7,021 nt of DNA from DASQFD01 sp035633255 (GTDB lineage: Bacteria; Actinomycetota; Actinomycetes; Actinomycetales; Dermatophilaceae), in contig DASQFD010000066.1 in the NCBI GenBank assembly GCA_035633255.1, positions 1 through 7,021 on the forward strand, read 5' to 3'. Positions within the stretch are counted from its first letter, which is position 1; every line of letters starts with the position of its first letter. Shown one piece after another: positions 1 through 6,313 of the stretch. Both the position numbers and the translations under genes were made by a program. Under the pieces are notes generated by a model. It ran no database searches. It had not been told where the DNA came from and saw nothing but the letters and a program-made list of their open reading frames with translations.

Positions 1-26
1 CCCGCCCCACGCGCCGACGCGCCAGA

Positions 27-70
27 GCCGTCAAGGTGGAGCGCCCCACCGGACGAACGACCTTGACGGC
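27..70. repeat. Perfect 11-bp inverted repeat (hairpin or operator-like)
   Basis: The arm GCCGTCAAGGT at 27-37 is matched exactly by its reverse complement ACCTTGACGGC at 60-70, with 22 bases between the arms. The right arm contains TTGACG, which could be a -35 box. A dyad at that position fits an operator for a dimeric regulator. A transcription terminator is also possible, but no T-run follows either arm. The repeat is read directly; the role is inference. Confidence 0.55.
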
Positions 71-90
71 GACAAGCGCCGGCGCACACT
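63..90 (+). promoter_or_regulatory. Possible sigma-70-type promoter
   Basis: TTGACG at 63-68 matches five of six bases of the -35 consensus. After a 16-base spacer, CACACT at 85-90 matches three of six -10 positions, including the important second A and last T. Transcription would start near 97, ahead of the ribosome binding site and GTG at 135. The -35 lies inside the right arm of the inverted repeat at 27-70. The weak -10 keeps this tentative. Confidence 0.22.
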
Positions 91-134
91 CCAAAGAGCC
101 GATCCCGGCCCCTTGACAACAGAAGGGAGCCGCA

Positions 135-233
135 GTGACGCAGGCTACGAGCCCGCCAGAAGCCGCGCTGCCGATCGCCCGACTCTCGGCACGAGCGGAC
201 GTACGACCATCGGCACGTGAGGGCGTTCGCTAG
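135..233 (+). CDS. Small ORF of 32 codons, possible leader peptide or truncated gene start
   Basis: A GTG start at 135 follows GAAGGGAG (122-129) at a spacing of 5 bases, which is a good ribosome binding site. The ORF begins VTQATSPPEAALPIARL and ends at TAG 231-233. It has no hydrophobic segment and no motif I know. Codon use is unlike the strong genes of the window: CCA, CGA, GTA and GCA are frequent. It could therefore be a leader peptide, the surviving N-terminus of a gene whose remainder is lost, or chance. The start signals and the possible promoter at 63-90 are the only arguments for it. Confidence 0.25.
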   Translation: MTQATSPPEAALPIARLSARADVRPSAREGVR

Positions 234-541
234 TCGGCTGCCAAGGGGTCTCTCTTCAGCCGGCCGTGGCCCGGCGTCCGCCGTACAACCACCGCAGCGG
301 ATGCCTCCTGATCCGTAGTTCCATGGCGCTGGTGTCAGGGCCTCCGTCCTGTGCGCTGGAGGGCGGCGTGAGCACGAAGCGCCTGCTCGTGTGTGCGGGT
401 GGAGCCGTTTCGTCCGGCTGTTGCCGTGCGGTGCGTTAGCAGAAGCGTTAGCAGCGGAGAAGGTGAAGCCACGTCGGCGTGCGCCGTCCACAGGTCCGCC
501 GGGCGGCGCCGTCTGTCGGTCGTCGGTGCCACGCTGGCCGC
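234..541. other. Gene-poor stretch before the small membrane protein gene
   Basis: No convincing gene is seen here. A GTG at 368 preceded by TGGAGGG opens a 23-codon ORF (VSTKRLLVCAGGAVSSG...) that stops at 437-439; it could be the broken start of a gene. A second frame is open from 372 to a TGA at 543-545 that overlaps the next start as GTGA, but its composition (many AGC, AGA and GTT codons) is not convincing. I see no clear promoter or RNA gene. Confidence 0.4.
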
Positions 542-904
542 GTGAGCGTGTCTGTAGGCCTGGACGCGGTGGCCGCCGCGGCTGGCGCCGTGGTGCCGAC
601 GGCGGCGCTGAGCCTGTTCGTGGGTTCCTGGCTGCTCCGCTGGCTCGGGGTCGTCAACCTCGCGCTCGCGCTGTGGGTCGCTGTCACCTCGGCGCTGGTG
701 CCGACGGGCGGTGGCGCCGCGGGGTGGCTGGCAGTGCTGGGTGGCACGTTCTGGCTGTCGGGCCAGACGCAGTGGCGCATCGAGCGCGGCTACTGGAGGG
801 CAGGGACGGCGCGAGCCCTGGCCGCCGGGCTGGCCGGCGCCGTCTTGGTTGTGCGCGGTTCGACGGCTCGTCGGCTCCAGCGGTCGGCGTCCCAGCCGAA
901 GTAG
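542..904 (+). CDS. Small integral membrane protein of unknown function (120 aa)
   Basis: I do not recognise a named family. Hydrophobic stretches lie at about residues 8-30, 33-53, 59-74 and 89-105, so three or four membrane passes are likely. Between the last two is a polar segment, GQTQWRIERGYWRAGTAR (about 74-91), which would form a loop rich in Trp, Tyr and Arg and is the most characteristic part. Codon choice is strongly G/C-ending, which supports real coding. I chose the GTG at 542 because the 21 codons upstream to an ATG at 479 are Arg-rich and look non-coding; no strong ribosome binding site precedes 542, although a TGA in another frame overlaps it as GTGA. The coupled pair begins 106 bases downstream, and co-transcription is possible but not shown. 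Confidence 0.6.
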   Translation: MSVSVGLDAVAAAAGAVVPTAALSLFVGSWLLRWLGVVNLALALWVAVTSALVPTGGGAAGWLAVLGGTFWLSGQTQWRIERGYWRAGTARALAAGLAGAVLVVRGSTARRLQRSASQPK

Positions 905-996
905 CCGGCTTCACGCTCCGTCCACTGGAAGAACTGTGGTAGTTATAGCAGGCGGTCAATGCGCTCTACAGTTGGGGTGGAGCCAGCCGCCGAGCC

Positions 997-1004
997 AGAG
1001 GAGG
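997..1004 (+). promoter_or_regulatory. Ribosome binding site fixing the start at 1011
   Basis: AGAGGAGG sits 6 bases before the GTG at 1011. The same frame is open much further upstream (to an ATG at 711), but that part is antisense or off-frame to the 542-904 gene and Arg/Pro-rich. The Shine-Dalgarno match identifies GTG 1011 as the true start. Confidence 0.7.
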
Positions 1005-1010
1005 CCGACC

Positions 1011-1313
1011 GTGGAGCCGGACTTCGACGGCCTGTGGACCGCCGTCTACGGCATCGAGGCGGTGTCGCGGGACCGGATCAACCAGGACCACGACGAGTGG
1101 GAGTTCCTGGCCGCGCAGGCAACCAGCGTGCGGCTGCTCCTGGAGCTGGAGATGCCCTCGCCTCCGCCGCACCTGCTCGAGGTGCCCGGCCTCGAGGAGT
1201 CCCTTGAGCAGCTCGGCGAGGAGCTCGGTGGGCGGGCCGCCGTGCCGGTGGACATCGCCCGGCACGCCGGCACGCTGCTGCGCACGGGCCGCACCTTGGT
1301 GGGCAACCCGTGA
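1011..1313 (+). CDS. Hypothetical acidic protein (100 aa), first gene of a coupled pair
   Basis: No family is recognised. The protein is soluble-looking and acidic. The first half (DFDGLWTAVYGIEAVSRDR onward) reads as helical with many Asp and Glu, followed by a Pro-rich hinge near residues 49-53 and another helix with the sequence EESLEQLGEELGG. It starts at GTG behind AGAGGAGG. Its TGA (1311-1313) overlaps the GTG start of the next gene by four bases (GTGA), which normally means translational coupling and often partner proteins. Upstream, 905-1010 is locally richer in A/T (around 940-960), so a promoter could lie there, but no good -35/-10 pair was found. Codon use is typical of the window's strong genes. 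It is probably real; its function is unknown, and a small partner or regulator of the larger downstream protein is only a guess. Confidence 0.75.
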   Translation: MEPDFDGLWTAVYGIEAVSRDRINQDHDEWEFLAAQATSVRLLLELEMPSPPPHLLEVPGLEESLEQLGEELGGRAAVPVDIARHAGTLLRTGRTLVGNP

Positions 1314-2665
1314 GCACGGCAGGAGTGCACGAGCACCTGCTGGAGGCGGACCGGCTGGTGCGGCAGTGCACCTTCGCCGGCGAGGACCTCGACCACGTCA
1401 CCGTGCTCGCGGCGTGGCCGGAGTTCAGCCACGTCGCCGCGACACTGACCAGGCACCTTGCCCCCGACGAGCCGGCCGCGCCCAGCCGGCACGTCGCGGA
1501 CCTGCTCGACGTCGACGTCCACGAGGACCGCACCGTCGGGCCCCGCCATCCCGTCGTCGCGGAAGCGACGCAGCGCCTCCGGCAGGCCGACTACGCCCTC
1601 ACCCACCGCAGCCGCCCACCGTCCACCACAGGGAGGGAAGAGCTCCTCGCGTCCGTCCTGCGCATCACGGCGACCGCCGCCCACCTGACCGGAACCTCCA
1701 CCCGCGCGGTCGCCGCCGGTTCCCGACGCCCGAGCACGCGCCAGCAGCTCGCCCACCAGGAGAACCTGCAGCGGCTGCAGCGCATCGAGGGCGCCGCGCT
1801 GACCGCCCTCAGCCGAGACCCCTCAGGGCAGCCACCGGGTCGCAGCCCCGCCGAACCCGTGAACCGGGTCGCTGACGCGCTCACCGAGTGGACGGCCATC
1901 GTCCGGCGGGTTCTCCCGGCCGCCCCGAGCGTGGCGGACCTGCACGCCGTCGCCGCCACCGCCGGGGCGCTGTGCGCCCACACCCGCTCCGTGGCCGCCG
2001 CCTGCGCCATGACCGGAGACCTCACCCCCCTCCAGGCCGCCGAGGCGGACCGGGCCCTGGCCGGCGCCGGTCGGGCGTGGGCCGACGCGGCCGCGCAGTG
2101 GCCCCCGTTCCTGATCGCGACCAAGAACACCCGCGCCGAAACCGACCTCGTGCGCGCCGCCACCCGCGCCCACCTCGGCCTGGCCGCCATGACCCACCCC
2201 GGCGAACGCTGGGCCGCGCCAGCCCAGGTCGCCGCCGAACCCGGCCTACCCCGGCTCCTGCACGCCCTAGCACACACCCACCAGGACCTCGCCGCGGACA
2301 TCCACCTCTACGACGACGCCTGCCAGCGCACCGCCCGCCGACCGGACCTCACCGTCCCCGCCAGTGAGGCCGGCGCCTACGCCGACCGCGTCCTCACCGG
2401 CGGCAACTACCGGGTCCTCGTCGCCGCCCGCCACCGCCCCTGGCGAGGCGACATCGGCAGCCGGCTGATCACCGCGGCCCGGTCTACCGCCTCCACGCTC
2501 AGCACCCTCACCGTGCTCACCCCCGAGGCCGTGAACAGCCGCGCCTGGACCACCCTGAGCCTGCACGCCTCCCGGCCCCTGTCCGGCGGCCCCGGCGTCG
2601 CGGTCGCCGCCGAGCGGTCCGGTGCACCCCAGCGCGAGCACGAGGCGAGCGGGTTCGGTCTCTGA
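1310..2665 (+). CDS. Hypothetical Ala-rich helical protein (451 aa), second gene of the coupled pair
   Basis: I do not recognise this protein. The whole length is rich in Ala, Arg, Leu and His, with no signal peptide and no membrane segment, so it should be cytoplasmic and largely alpha-helical. The N-terminal part (about 1-125) includes VLAAWPEFSHVAATLTRHL. A Pro/Ser/Arg-rich linker (about 170-185) leads to a long helical region (about 186-345) with Trp-containing stretches such as ADALTEWTAIVRRVL and AGRAWADAAAQWPPFL. The C-terminal part (about 350-425) contains VLTGGNYRVLVAARHRPW. I see no Walker, nuclease, protease or helix-turn-helix motif. The GTG start overlaps the previous stop as GTGA, so the two proteins are probably made together. 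Codons are almost all G/C-ending, especially in the second half, arguing for an intact, selected gene. The last 20 or so residues look disordered. Confidence 0.8.
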   Translation: MSTAGVHEHLLEADRLVRQCTFAGEDLDHVTVLAAWPEFSHVAATLTRHLAPDEPAAPSRHVADLLDVDVHEDRTVGPRHPVVAEATQRLRQADYALTHRSRPPSTTGREELLASVLRITATAAHLTGTSTRAVAAGSRRPSTRQQLAHQENLQRLQRIEGAALTALSRDPSGQPPGRSPAEPVNRVADALTEWTAIVRRVLPAAPSVADLHAVAATAGALCAHTRSVAAACAMTGDLTPLQAAEADRALAGAGRAWADAAAQWPPFLIATKNTRAETDLVRAATRAHLGLAAMTHPGERWAAPAQVAAEPGLPRLLHALAHTHQDLAADIHLYDDACQRTARRPDLTVPASEAGAYADRVLTGGNYRVLVAARHRPWRGDIGSRLITAARSTASTLSTLTVLTPEAVNSRAWTTLSLHASRPLSGGPGVAVAAERSGAPQREHEASGFGL

Positions 2666-2682
2666 CCTCAAGAACAACGGCG

Positions 2683-2708
2683 CCGTCCCCGTCGACGGTT
2701 GTGGACGG
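2683..2708. repeat. Nested inverted repeat after the coupled pair
   Basis: CCGTCC (2683-2688) pairs with GGACGG (2703-2708), and between them lies the 10-base perfect palindrome CCGTCGACGG (2689-2698). It begins 17 bases after the stop codon at 2665, so it may end or stabilise the transcript of the coupled pair. There is no T-run, so calling it an intrinsic terminator would be speculative. The two pairings can form together or compete. Confidence 0.3.
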
Positions 2709-2811
2709 GCTCGGGCACCGTTCGCCGGCCCCGTGCCGAGAGCACCTCGTCCCCTGTCGACGAGCAACCCGACGCGTGAGGAGGTTGGGGGTGGAAGGAT
2801 CTGGCGCGTGA

Positions 2812-3177
2812 GTCCGGCGCGGCGAGCCAGGTCGGGTCGTGCTGGCCGGTGACCTGCTCCTGCCGGCCGCGGAGCGGGAGCTTCCCATCGTCCATGAGCT
2901 CGCCCATGTGCTGCGCCACCAAGAGAGTGTTGCCCGGCTGCAGGGCCGGTGGCATCTGCTGGGCAGCCGCGGGCTGCCGTTGGCCAGCTGCTGCTCCCGG
3001 TAGTGGGGGCGGTCGCCGTGCAGCACGGACACCCATGGGCGGTGTCAGCGGCGCTTACGCTGCTTGCGCTGCTGCTCGCGGCGATGGTGGGCCACCCGGT
3101 TGCACGCCAACGCCGTCGCACGTCGCGAGGAGCTCGCCGTCGACGAGCCCGCGGGCAGCCTGTTCGCGCGTCGCTGA
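2812..3177 (+). pseudogene. Degraded membrane zinc metallopeptidase, M48-like
   Basis: No single frame spans this gene, but consecutive pieces fit an M48-type (HtpX/Ste24-like) integral-membrane zinc peptidase. Piece one (2812 to about 2975) reads VVLAGDLLLPAAERELPIV then HELAHVLRHQE; HELAH at 2893-2907 is the HExxH zinc motif. Its frame then stops at TAG 3001. Piece two, one frame over (about 2982-3098), is hydrophobic (GQLLLPVVGAVAV, then ALTLLALLLAA), enough for two membrane segments. Piece three, back in the first frame (about 3085-3174), reads RLHANAVARREELAVDEPAG and stops at TGA 3175; ELAVD (3130-3144) fits the family's ExxAD motif carrying the third zinc ligand, with Val for Ala. Two opposite single-base shifts would explain this. 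The N-terminal part is missing or also shifted near 2836. A ribosome-binding-like GAGGAGG lies at 2778-2784. Family assignment is inference; M56 or another HExxH family is possible, and sequencing error is an alternative to decay. Confidence 0.45.
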
Positions 3178-3602
3178 CCGAGACGGGTGTGGCACGGCTG
3201 GCCCGCCATCAAGGCGCCCCTTCACGGCACACACCGGACCTGCTGCGCACCCACCCTCGGCCGCACCTCCGCCGTCAGCCGGTCGCCGGCGACCCTGGCG
3301 ACGATCGCCGCTCGCGATCAAGGCAGCAGGAGAGCCAGACAGCCGGGTCCGATGATGAGGTGGGCAGCGTGCCGGGTGAGGTGGGCGGCGTGCCGGGTGA
3401 GGTGCTCACGTGGCGGCTTTCAAGGCGGCGTCCACATCGACGAAGCCGGCGGCGCCAAACACTCTCCCCGCGCGAGGCGCTGCGAGCGATTGCCGCGGAC
3501 TCCCGGCGGAGCGGGCCTCCCGAGCTGTGACCCGCGGCACGTCGTCCTGCCCGGGGAGCACCACGTCAATAGCCTGATTGGCAGGGTCCTGTGTGCTGGG
3601 CC
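3178..3602. other. Gene-poor region upstream of the ABC exporter operon
   Basis: No convincing gene on either strand. One plus frame runs through to TGA 3528-3530 and ends TLSPREALRAIAADSRRSG, which could be the tail of a lost protein, but the rest of that frame is Arg/Pro-rich and unconvincing. On the minus strand, a frame ending at 3408-3406 contains QAIDVVLPGQDDVPRV and FVDVDAALKAAT at its end, protein-like in sound but with only moderate G/C at third positions. The region holds a 21-bp tandem duplication (3357-3398). No clear regulator gene or promoter for the exporter was identified. Confidence 0.4.
3357..3398. repeat. 21-bp tandem duplication
   Basis: Two head-to-tail 21-base units lie at 3357-3377 and 3378-3398. 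They begin GAGGTGGGC and end CGTGCCGGGT and differ at one base (A versus G). A partial third unit, GAGGTG, follows at 3399-3404. Because 21 is a multiple of three, every reading frame stays open; on the minus strand it would encode a repeated HLTRHAA. Replication slippage is the simplest origin. Confidence 0.8.
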
Positions 3603-3603
3603 G

Positions 3604-3609
3604 AGGAGG
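3604..3609 (+). promoter_or_regulatory. Ribosome binding site fixing the ATPase start
   Basis: AGGAGG lies 8 bases before the ATG at 3618. It overlaps the upstream in-frame GTG at 3609 and would be inside the coding region if the GTG at 3591 were used, so ATG 3618 is the start. Confidence 0.8.
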
Positions 3610-3617
3610 TGACCGCG

Positions 3618-4550
3618 ATGGTCGCCATCGTGGTGAAGGATCTGCACAAGCACTACGGAGCCGTCCGGGCGGTCGACGGACTCTCGTTCACCGTCGCCCC
3701 GGGCGAGGTGTTCGCCCTGCTCGGGCCGAACGGCGCCGGCAAGACGACGACCGTCGAGATCCTCGAGGGACACCGTCATCGCACGTCCGGGACAGTCGAG
3801 GTGCTCGGCTTCGACCCGCAGACGGGCGGCCGCGACTATCGGGAGCGCATCGGCATCGTCCTCCAGGAGGCCGGGGTCGATGAGGACTTCACCCCGCGGG
3901 AGCTTGTCACGCTCTACCGGGGCATGTACCCCCGCCGCCTCCCCGTGGACCAGGTCATCGACCTGGTGGGGCTGGCCGACAAGGCTGACGCGAGGGTGAA
4001 GACGCTCTCGGGCGGGCAGCGACGCCGGCTCGACCTCGCCCTGGGGCTGGTCGGCGACCCGGAGCTGCTGTTCCTCGACGAGCCGACGACGGGCTTCGAC
4101 CCGTCGGCGCGGCGCCGTGCGTGGGACCTCGTGGAGGCGCTGCGGGGGCTGGGGAAGACGGTGCTCCTGACGACGCACTACATGGACGAGGCGGAGCACC
4201 TCGCCGACCGGGTGGGCGTCGTGGTGGCCGGCCGGCTCGTCGCGACCGGCACCCCGGCCGACATCGGCGGGGCGGCCCGCGCCTCCTCGACGGTGACCTT
4301 CCGGCTGCCCTCGGACTTCGCCGCAGACCTCCCCGACCTCGGGTCGCCGCTCGCCTCCGAGGGCGCGGACTGGCAGCTGCGCACCCCGGAGCCGACGGCC
4401 GCGCTGGAGCGGCTGCTCGGGTGGTCCCGCGCGCGGGAGGTGGAGCTCGAGGGGCTCACCGTGGAGCGCCCCTCCCTTGAGGACGTGTACCTCGACCTCA
4501 TCCGCGCCGCCGACGTCGTCCCGGAGCCGGAGCTGCTGGGGGTGTCCTGA
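3618..4550 (+). CDS. ABC exporter ATP-binding protein, DrrA/CcmA type (310 aa)
   Basis: This cytoplasmic ATPase drives an ABC-2 type exporter; two copies would sandwich two ATP molecules. All motifs are present in order: Walker A GPNGAGKT (about 36-43), Q-loop Gln in VLQEAG (83), signature LSGGQ (130-134), Walker B LLFLDEP (150-156) with catalytic Glu 155, a GFDP D-loop region (159-162), and the switch His in TTH (187). The C-terminal 90 residues, ending in PSLEDVYLDLI (about 285-295), are the extra domain typical of DrrA-like drug-resistance ATPases. Length is normal for the family. The start at ATG 3618 is supported by AGGAGG. Its TGA shares a base with the ATG of the permease gene (TGATG), so the two are translationally coupled. 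No regulator gene adjoins. Substrate is unknown; export of an antibiotic, lipid or other amphiphile is inferred from the family only. Confidence 0.96.
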   Translation: MVAIVVKDLHKHYGAVRAVDGLSFTVAPGEVFALLGPNGAGKTTTVEILEGHRHRTSGTVEVLGFDPQTGGRDYRERIGIVLQEAGVDEDFTPRELVTLYRGMYPRRLPVDQVIDLVGLADKADARVKTLSGGQRRRLDLALGLVGDPELLFLDEPTTGFDPSARRRAWDLVEALRGLGKTVLLTTHYMDEAEHLADRVGVVVAGRLVATGTPADIGGAARASSTVTFRLPSDFAADLPDLGSPLASEGADWQLRTPEPTAALERLLGWSRAREVELEGLTVERPSLEDVYLDLIRAADVVPEPELLGVS

Positions 4551-6271
4551 TGGCCACCGTGACGCACCGCTCCGCCCTGACCCAGCTGCACCTGCGGCAC
4601 CGCCCGGCCCCCTCCCGGCAGGCCACCGGTCCCCACGTGGGGACGGCGGCACTGCTCCGCGACCAGCTCACCTACGCGCTGCGTGACCTGTGGCGGGGCC
4701 GGATCGCCTTCATCTTCACCTTCCTGTTCCCGCTGACCTTCCTCCTCGTCACCGGCGCGATGGCCGGCAACGAGACGATCGCGCCCGACTCCGAGATCCG
4801 GATCAGCCAGTTCTTCACACCGTTGGCGGCGGTCATGGGTGCGCTCTACGGCGCGTTCCCCACGGTGGCGACCTCGCTCGCCGACGCCCGGGAGCGCGGG
4901 ATGCTCAAGCGGGTGCGCGGGACGCCGCTGCCGGGGTGGGTCTACCTCGCCGGCCGGATCGGCGCCGCGGCGCTCATGGCGCTCGGCGCCTGGACGCTCA
5001 TGCTGCTCGTCGGGGTCGTCGCCTACGACGTGCAGATCCAGTGGGACACCATGCCGGCGACGGTCGTCACGGTGCTGCTCGCCGTCACCGCGTTCGCCGC
5101 CGCCGGGGTCGCCGTGGCCGGGCTCGCCCGCTCCGCGGCCCTCGCGGAGGCGGTGGCCATCGCCGTGGCCGTGGTCCTCTCGTTCCTGTCCGGGATCATG
5201 GGCATCGGGGACCTGCCGGGGTGGGCGGACCGCATCGCCGGGGTGTTCCCGATCAAGCCCTTCGCTGATGCGCTGAGCGCGCAGTTCGACCCGTTGCGGA
5301 CCGGCACCGGCTGGAACTTCGGCGCCCTCGCCGTCATCGCGGCCTGGGCCGGAGGCGCGGGCGTCGTCGCCGTGCTCACCTTCCGGTGGGATCCCGCCCC
5401 CGCGCGACGCGGCACAGGGACTCGCGGGCCGGGGGTGCGGGCGCGGGCGGGAGCAGCAGCGCGCACTTCGGTGGTGGCGCCACGGGCCTTCGACGCGGTG
5501 GACGCGGGCCGGCCCGGGTGGCTCTCGGTCATGGGCGACCAGGCTCGTTGGGCGACCTCCGCGGCATTGCGCGACCTCGGCTGGGTGTTCTTCGCGATCG
5601 CGATGCCGGTCGCGGTGTTCGTGTTCAACGCCTCGGTCATGCCCGGTGACCTCCTGCAGGATCTGACCCCGCCGTTGATGCTGCAGATGGCAAGCGGGAT
5701 GGCGGCCTGGGCCGCCGCGATCACCGGGATGGTCAACGTCCCCGAGGCCGTCGCCCGCGCCCGCGACAAGGGAATCCTCAAGCGGCTGCGCGGCACTCCC
5801 GTGCCGCTGACCGCCTACCTGGTCGGGCGGCTCGTCTCGGCGCTCGGCATGGTCCTCGTCACCGGAGGCCTGGTCCTGGGCGTGGGAGTCGTGTGGTTCA
5901 CGGTGGAGGTGGCGTGGCGTGGCCTACCGCTCGCGGTCGCGATGCTGGTGCTCGGCACGGTGTCACTGACGGCGTGCGGGATGCTGCTGGCGGCGGTGCT
6001 GCCCTCCGTCAAGGCCATGAGCGCGGTCGGCCTCGGGATCGCCCTGCCGCTGTCGTTCTTCTCCGACGTGTTCGCAATCGGTTTCGTGCCGGAGTGGATG
6101 AGCACCGTCGGCTCCTTCTTCCCGCTGAAGCACCTCGCCAACTCGGTGTCCTTCGCGCTCGACCCCGCCGGGCCGACGGTGAGCTGGCTGGGGATCGCCG
6201 TCATGACGGCGTGGCTGGTCGGAGCGGGGCTCCTGGCCGTGCGGCTCTTCCGCTGGAGCCCTGACCGCTGA
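4550..6271 (+). CDS. Fused tandem ABC-2 permease of the exporter (573 aa)
   Basis: This membrane protein forms the export channel energised by the ATPase encoded just upstream, whose stop overlaps its start (TGATG). About twice the length of an ordinary DrrB-type permease, it contains two ABC-2 membrane domains in tandem, roughly residues 35-280 and 325-573. Each half has about six hydrophobic segments. The halves share landmarks at a constant offset of 290-291 residues: RERGMLKRVRGTP (114-126) matches RDKGILKRLRGTP (404-416), and FPIKPFADALSAQFDP (233-248) matches FPLKHLANSVSFALDP (524-539). The R-G-T-P loop is where the ATPase is expected to dock. A hydrophilic Arg/Gly/Ala-rich linker (about 282-323) joins the halves, and residues 1-34 form a polar cytoplasmic N-terminus. 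One chain therefore probably replaces the usual permease dimer. The protein looks intact. Substrate is unknown. Confidence 0.95.
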   Translation: MATVTHRSALTQLHLRHRPAPSRQATGPHVGTAALLRDQLTYALRDLWRGRIAFIFTFLFPLTFLLVTGAMAGNETIAPDSEIRISQFFTPLAAVMGALYGAFPTVATSLADARERGMLKRVRGTPLPGWVYLAGRIGAAALMALGAWTLMLLVGVVAYDVQIQWDTMPATVVTVLLAVTAFAAAGVAVAGLARSAALAEAVAIAVAVVLSFLSGIMGIGDLPGWADRIAGVFPIKPFADALSAQFDPLRTGTGWNFGALAVIAAWAGGAGVVAVLTFRWDPAPARRGTGTRGPGVRARAGAAARTSVVAPRAFDAVDAGRPGWLSVMGDQARWATSAALRDLGWVFFAIAMPVAVFVFNASVMPGDLLQDLTPPLMLQMASGMAAWAAAITGMVNVPEAVARARDKGILKRLRGTPVPLTAYLVGRLVSALGMVLVTGGLVLGVGVVWFTVEVAWRGLPLAVAMLVLGTVSLTACGMLLAAVLPSVKAMSAVGLGIALPLSFFSDVFAIGFVPEWMSTVGSFFPLKHLANSVSFALDPAGPTVSWLGIAVMTAWLVGAGLLAVRLFRWSPDR

Positions 6272-6313
6272 CGACCGCCGAGGCACGCCGCCCGCGGAGG
6301 CGTCGACCGGGCC

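Noticed and set aside
111..141. Perfect TTGACA at 113-118 as a promoter -35
   Set aside because: At 17 bases spacing the -10 would fall at 136-141 (TGACGC) inside the small ORF and is not a -10 match.
391..942. 183-codon plus-strand frame
   Set aside because: Arg/Gly-rich composition and no hydrophobic logic; it overlaps the better-supported membrane protein gene at 542-904 in another frame.
1046..1756. 236-codon minus-strand frame
   Set aside because: Antisense to the coupled pair, whose ribosome binding site, GTGA overlap and codon use favour the plus strand.
2267..3121. 284-codon minus-strand frame
   Set aside because: Low-complexity Arg/Gly/Ala protein that runs antisense across the end of the 451-residue gene and the metallopeptidase remnant.
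3357..3404. CRISPR-like repeat
   Set aside because: Only two adjacent units with no spacers; it is a simple tandem duplication.
2949..3530. 193-codon plus-strand frame as an intact gene
   Set aside because: Only its first 50 codons look protein-like (the hydrophobic part of the peptidase remnant). The rest is Arg/Pro-rich and fits frame slippage, not a separate gene.
4178..4636. 152-codon minus-strand frame over the ATPase/permease junction
   Set aside because: Antisense to two certain genes, Ser/Arg-rich, no ribosome binding site or motif.
3420..4652. 410-codon open frame on the minus strand
   Set aside because: It is antisense to the ABC ATPase gene, whose motifs are complete. High-GC genes commonly create long antisense frames.
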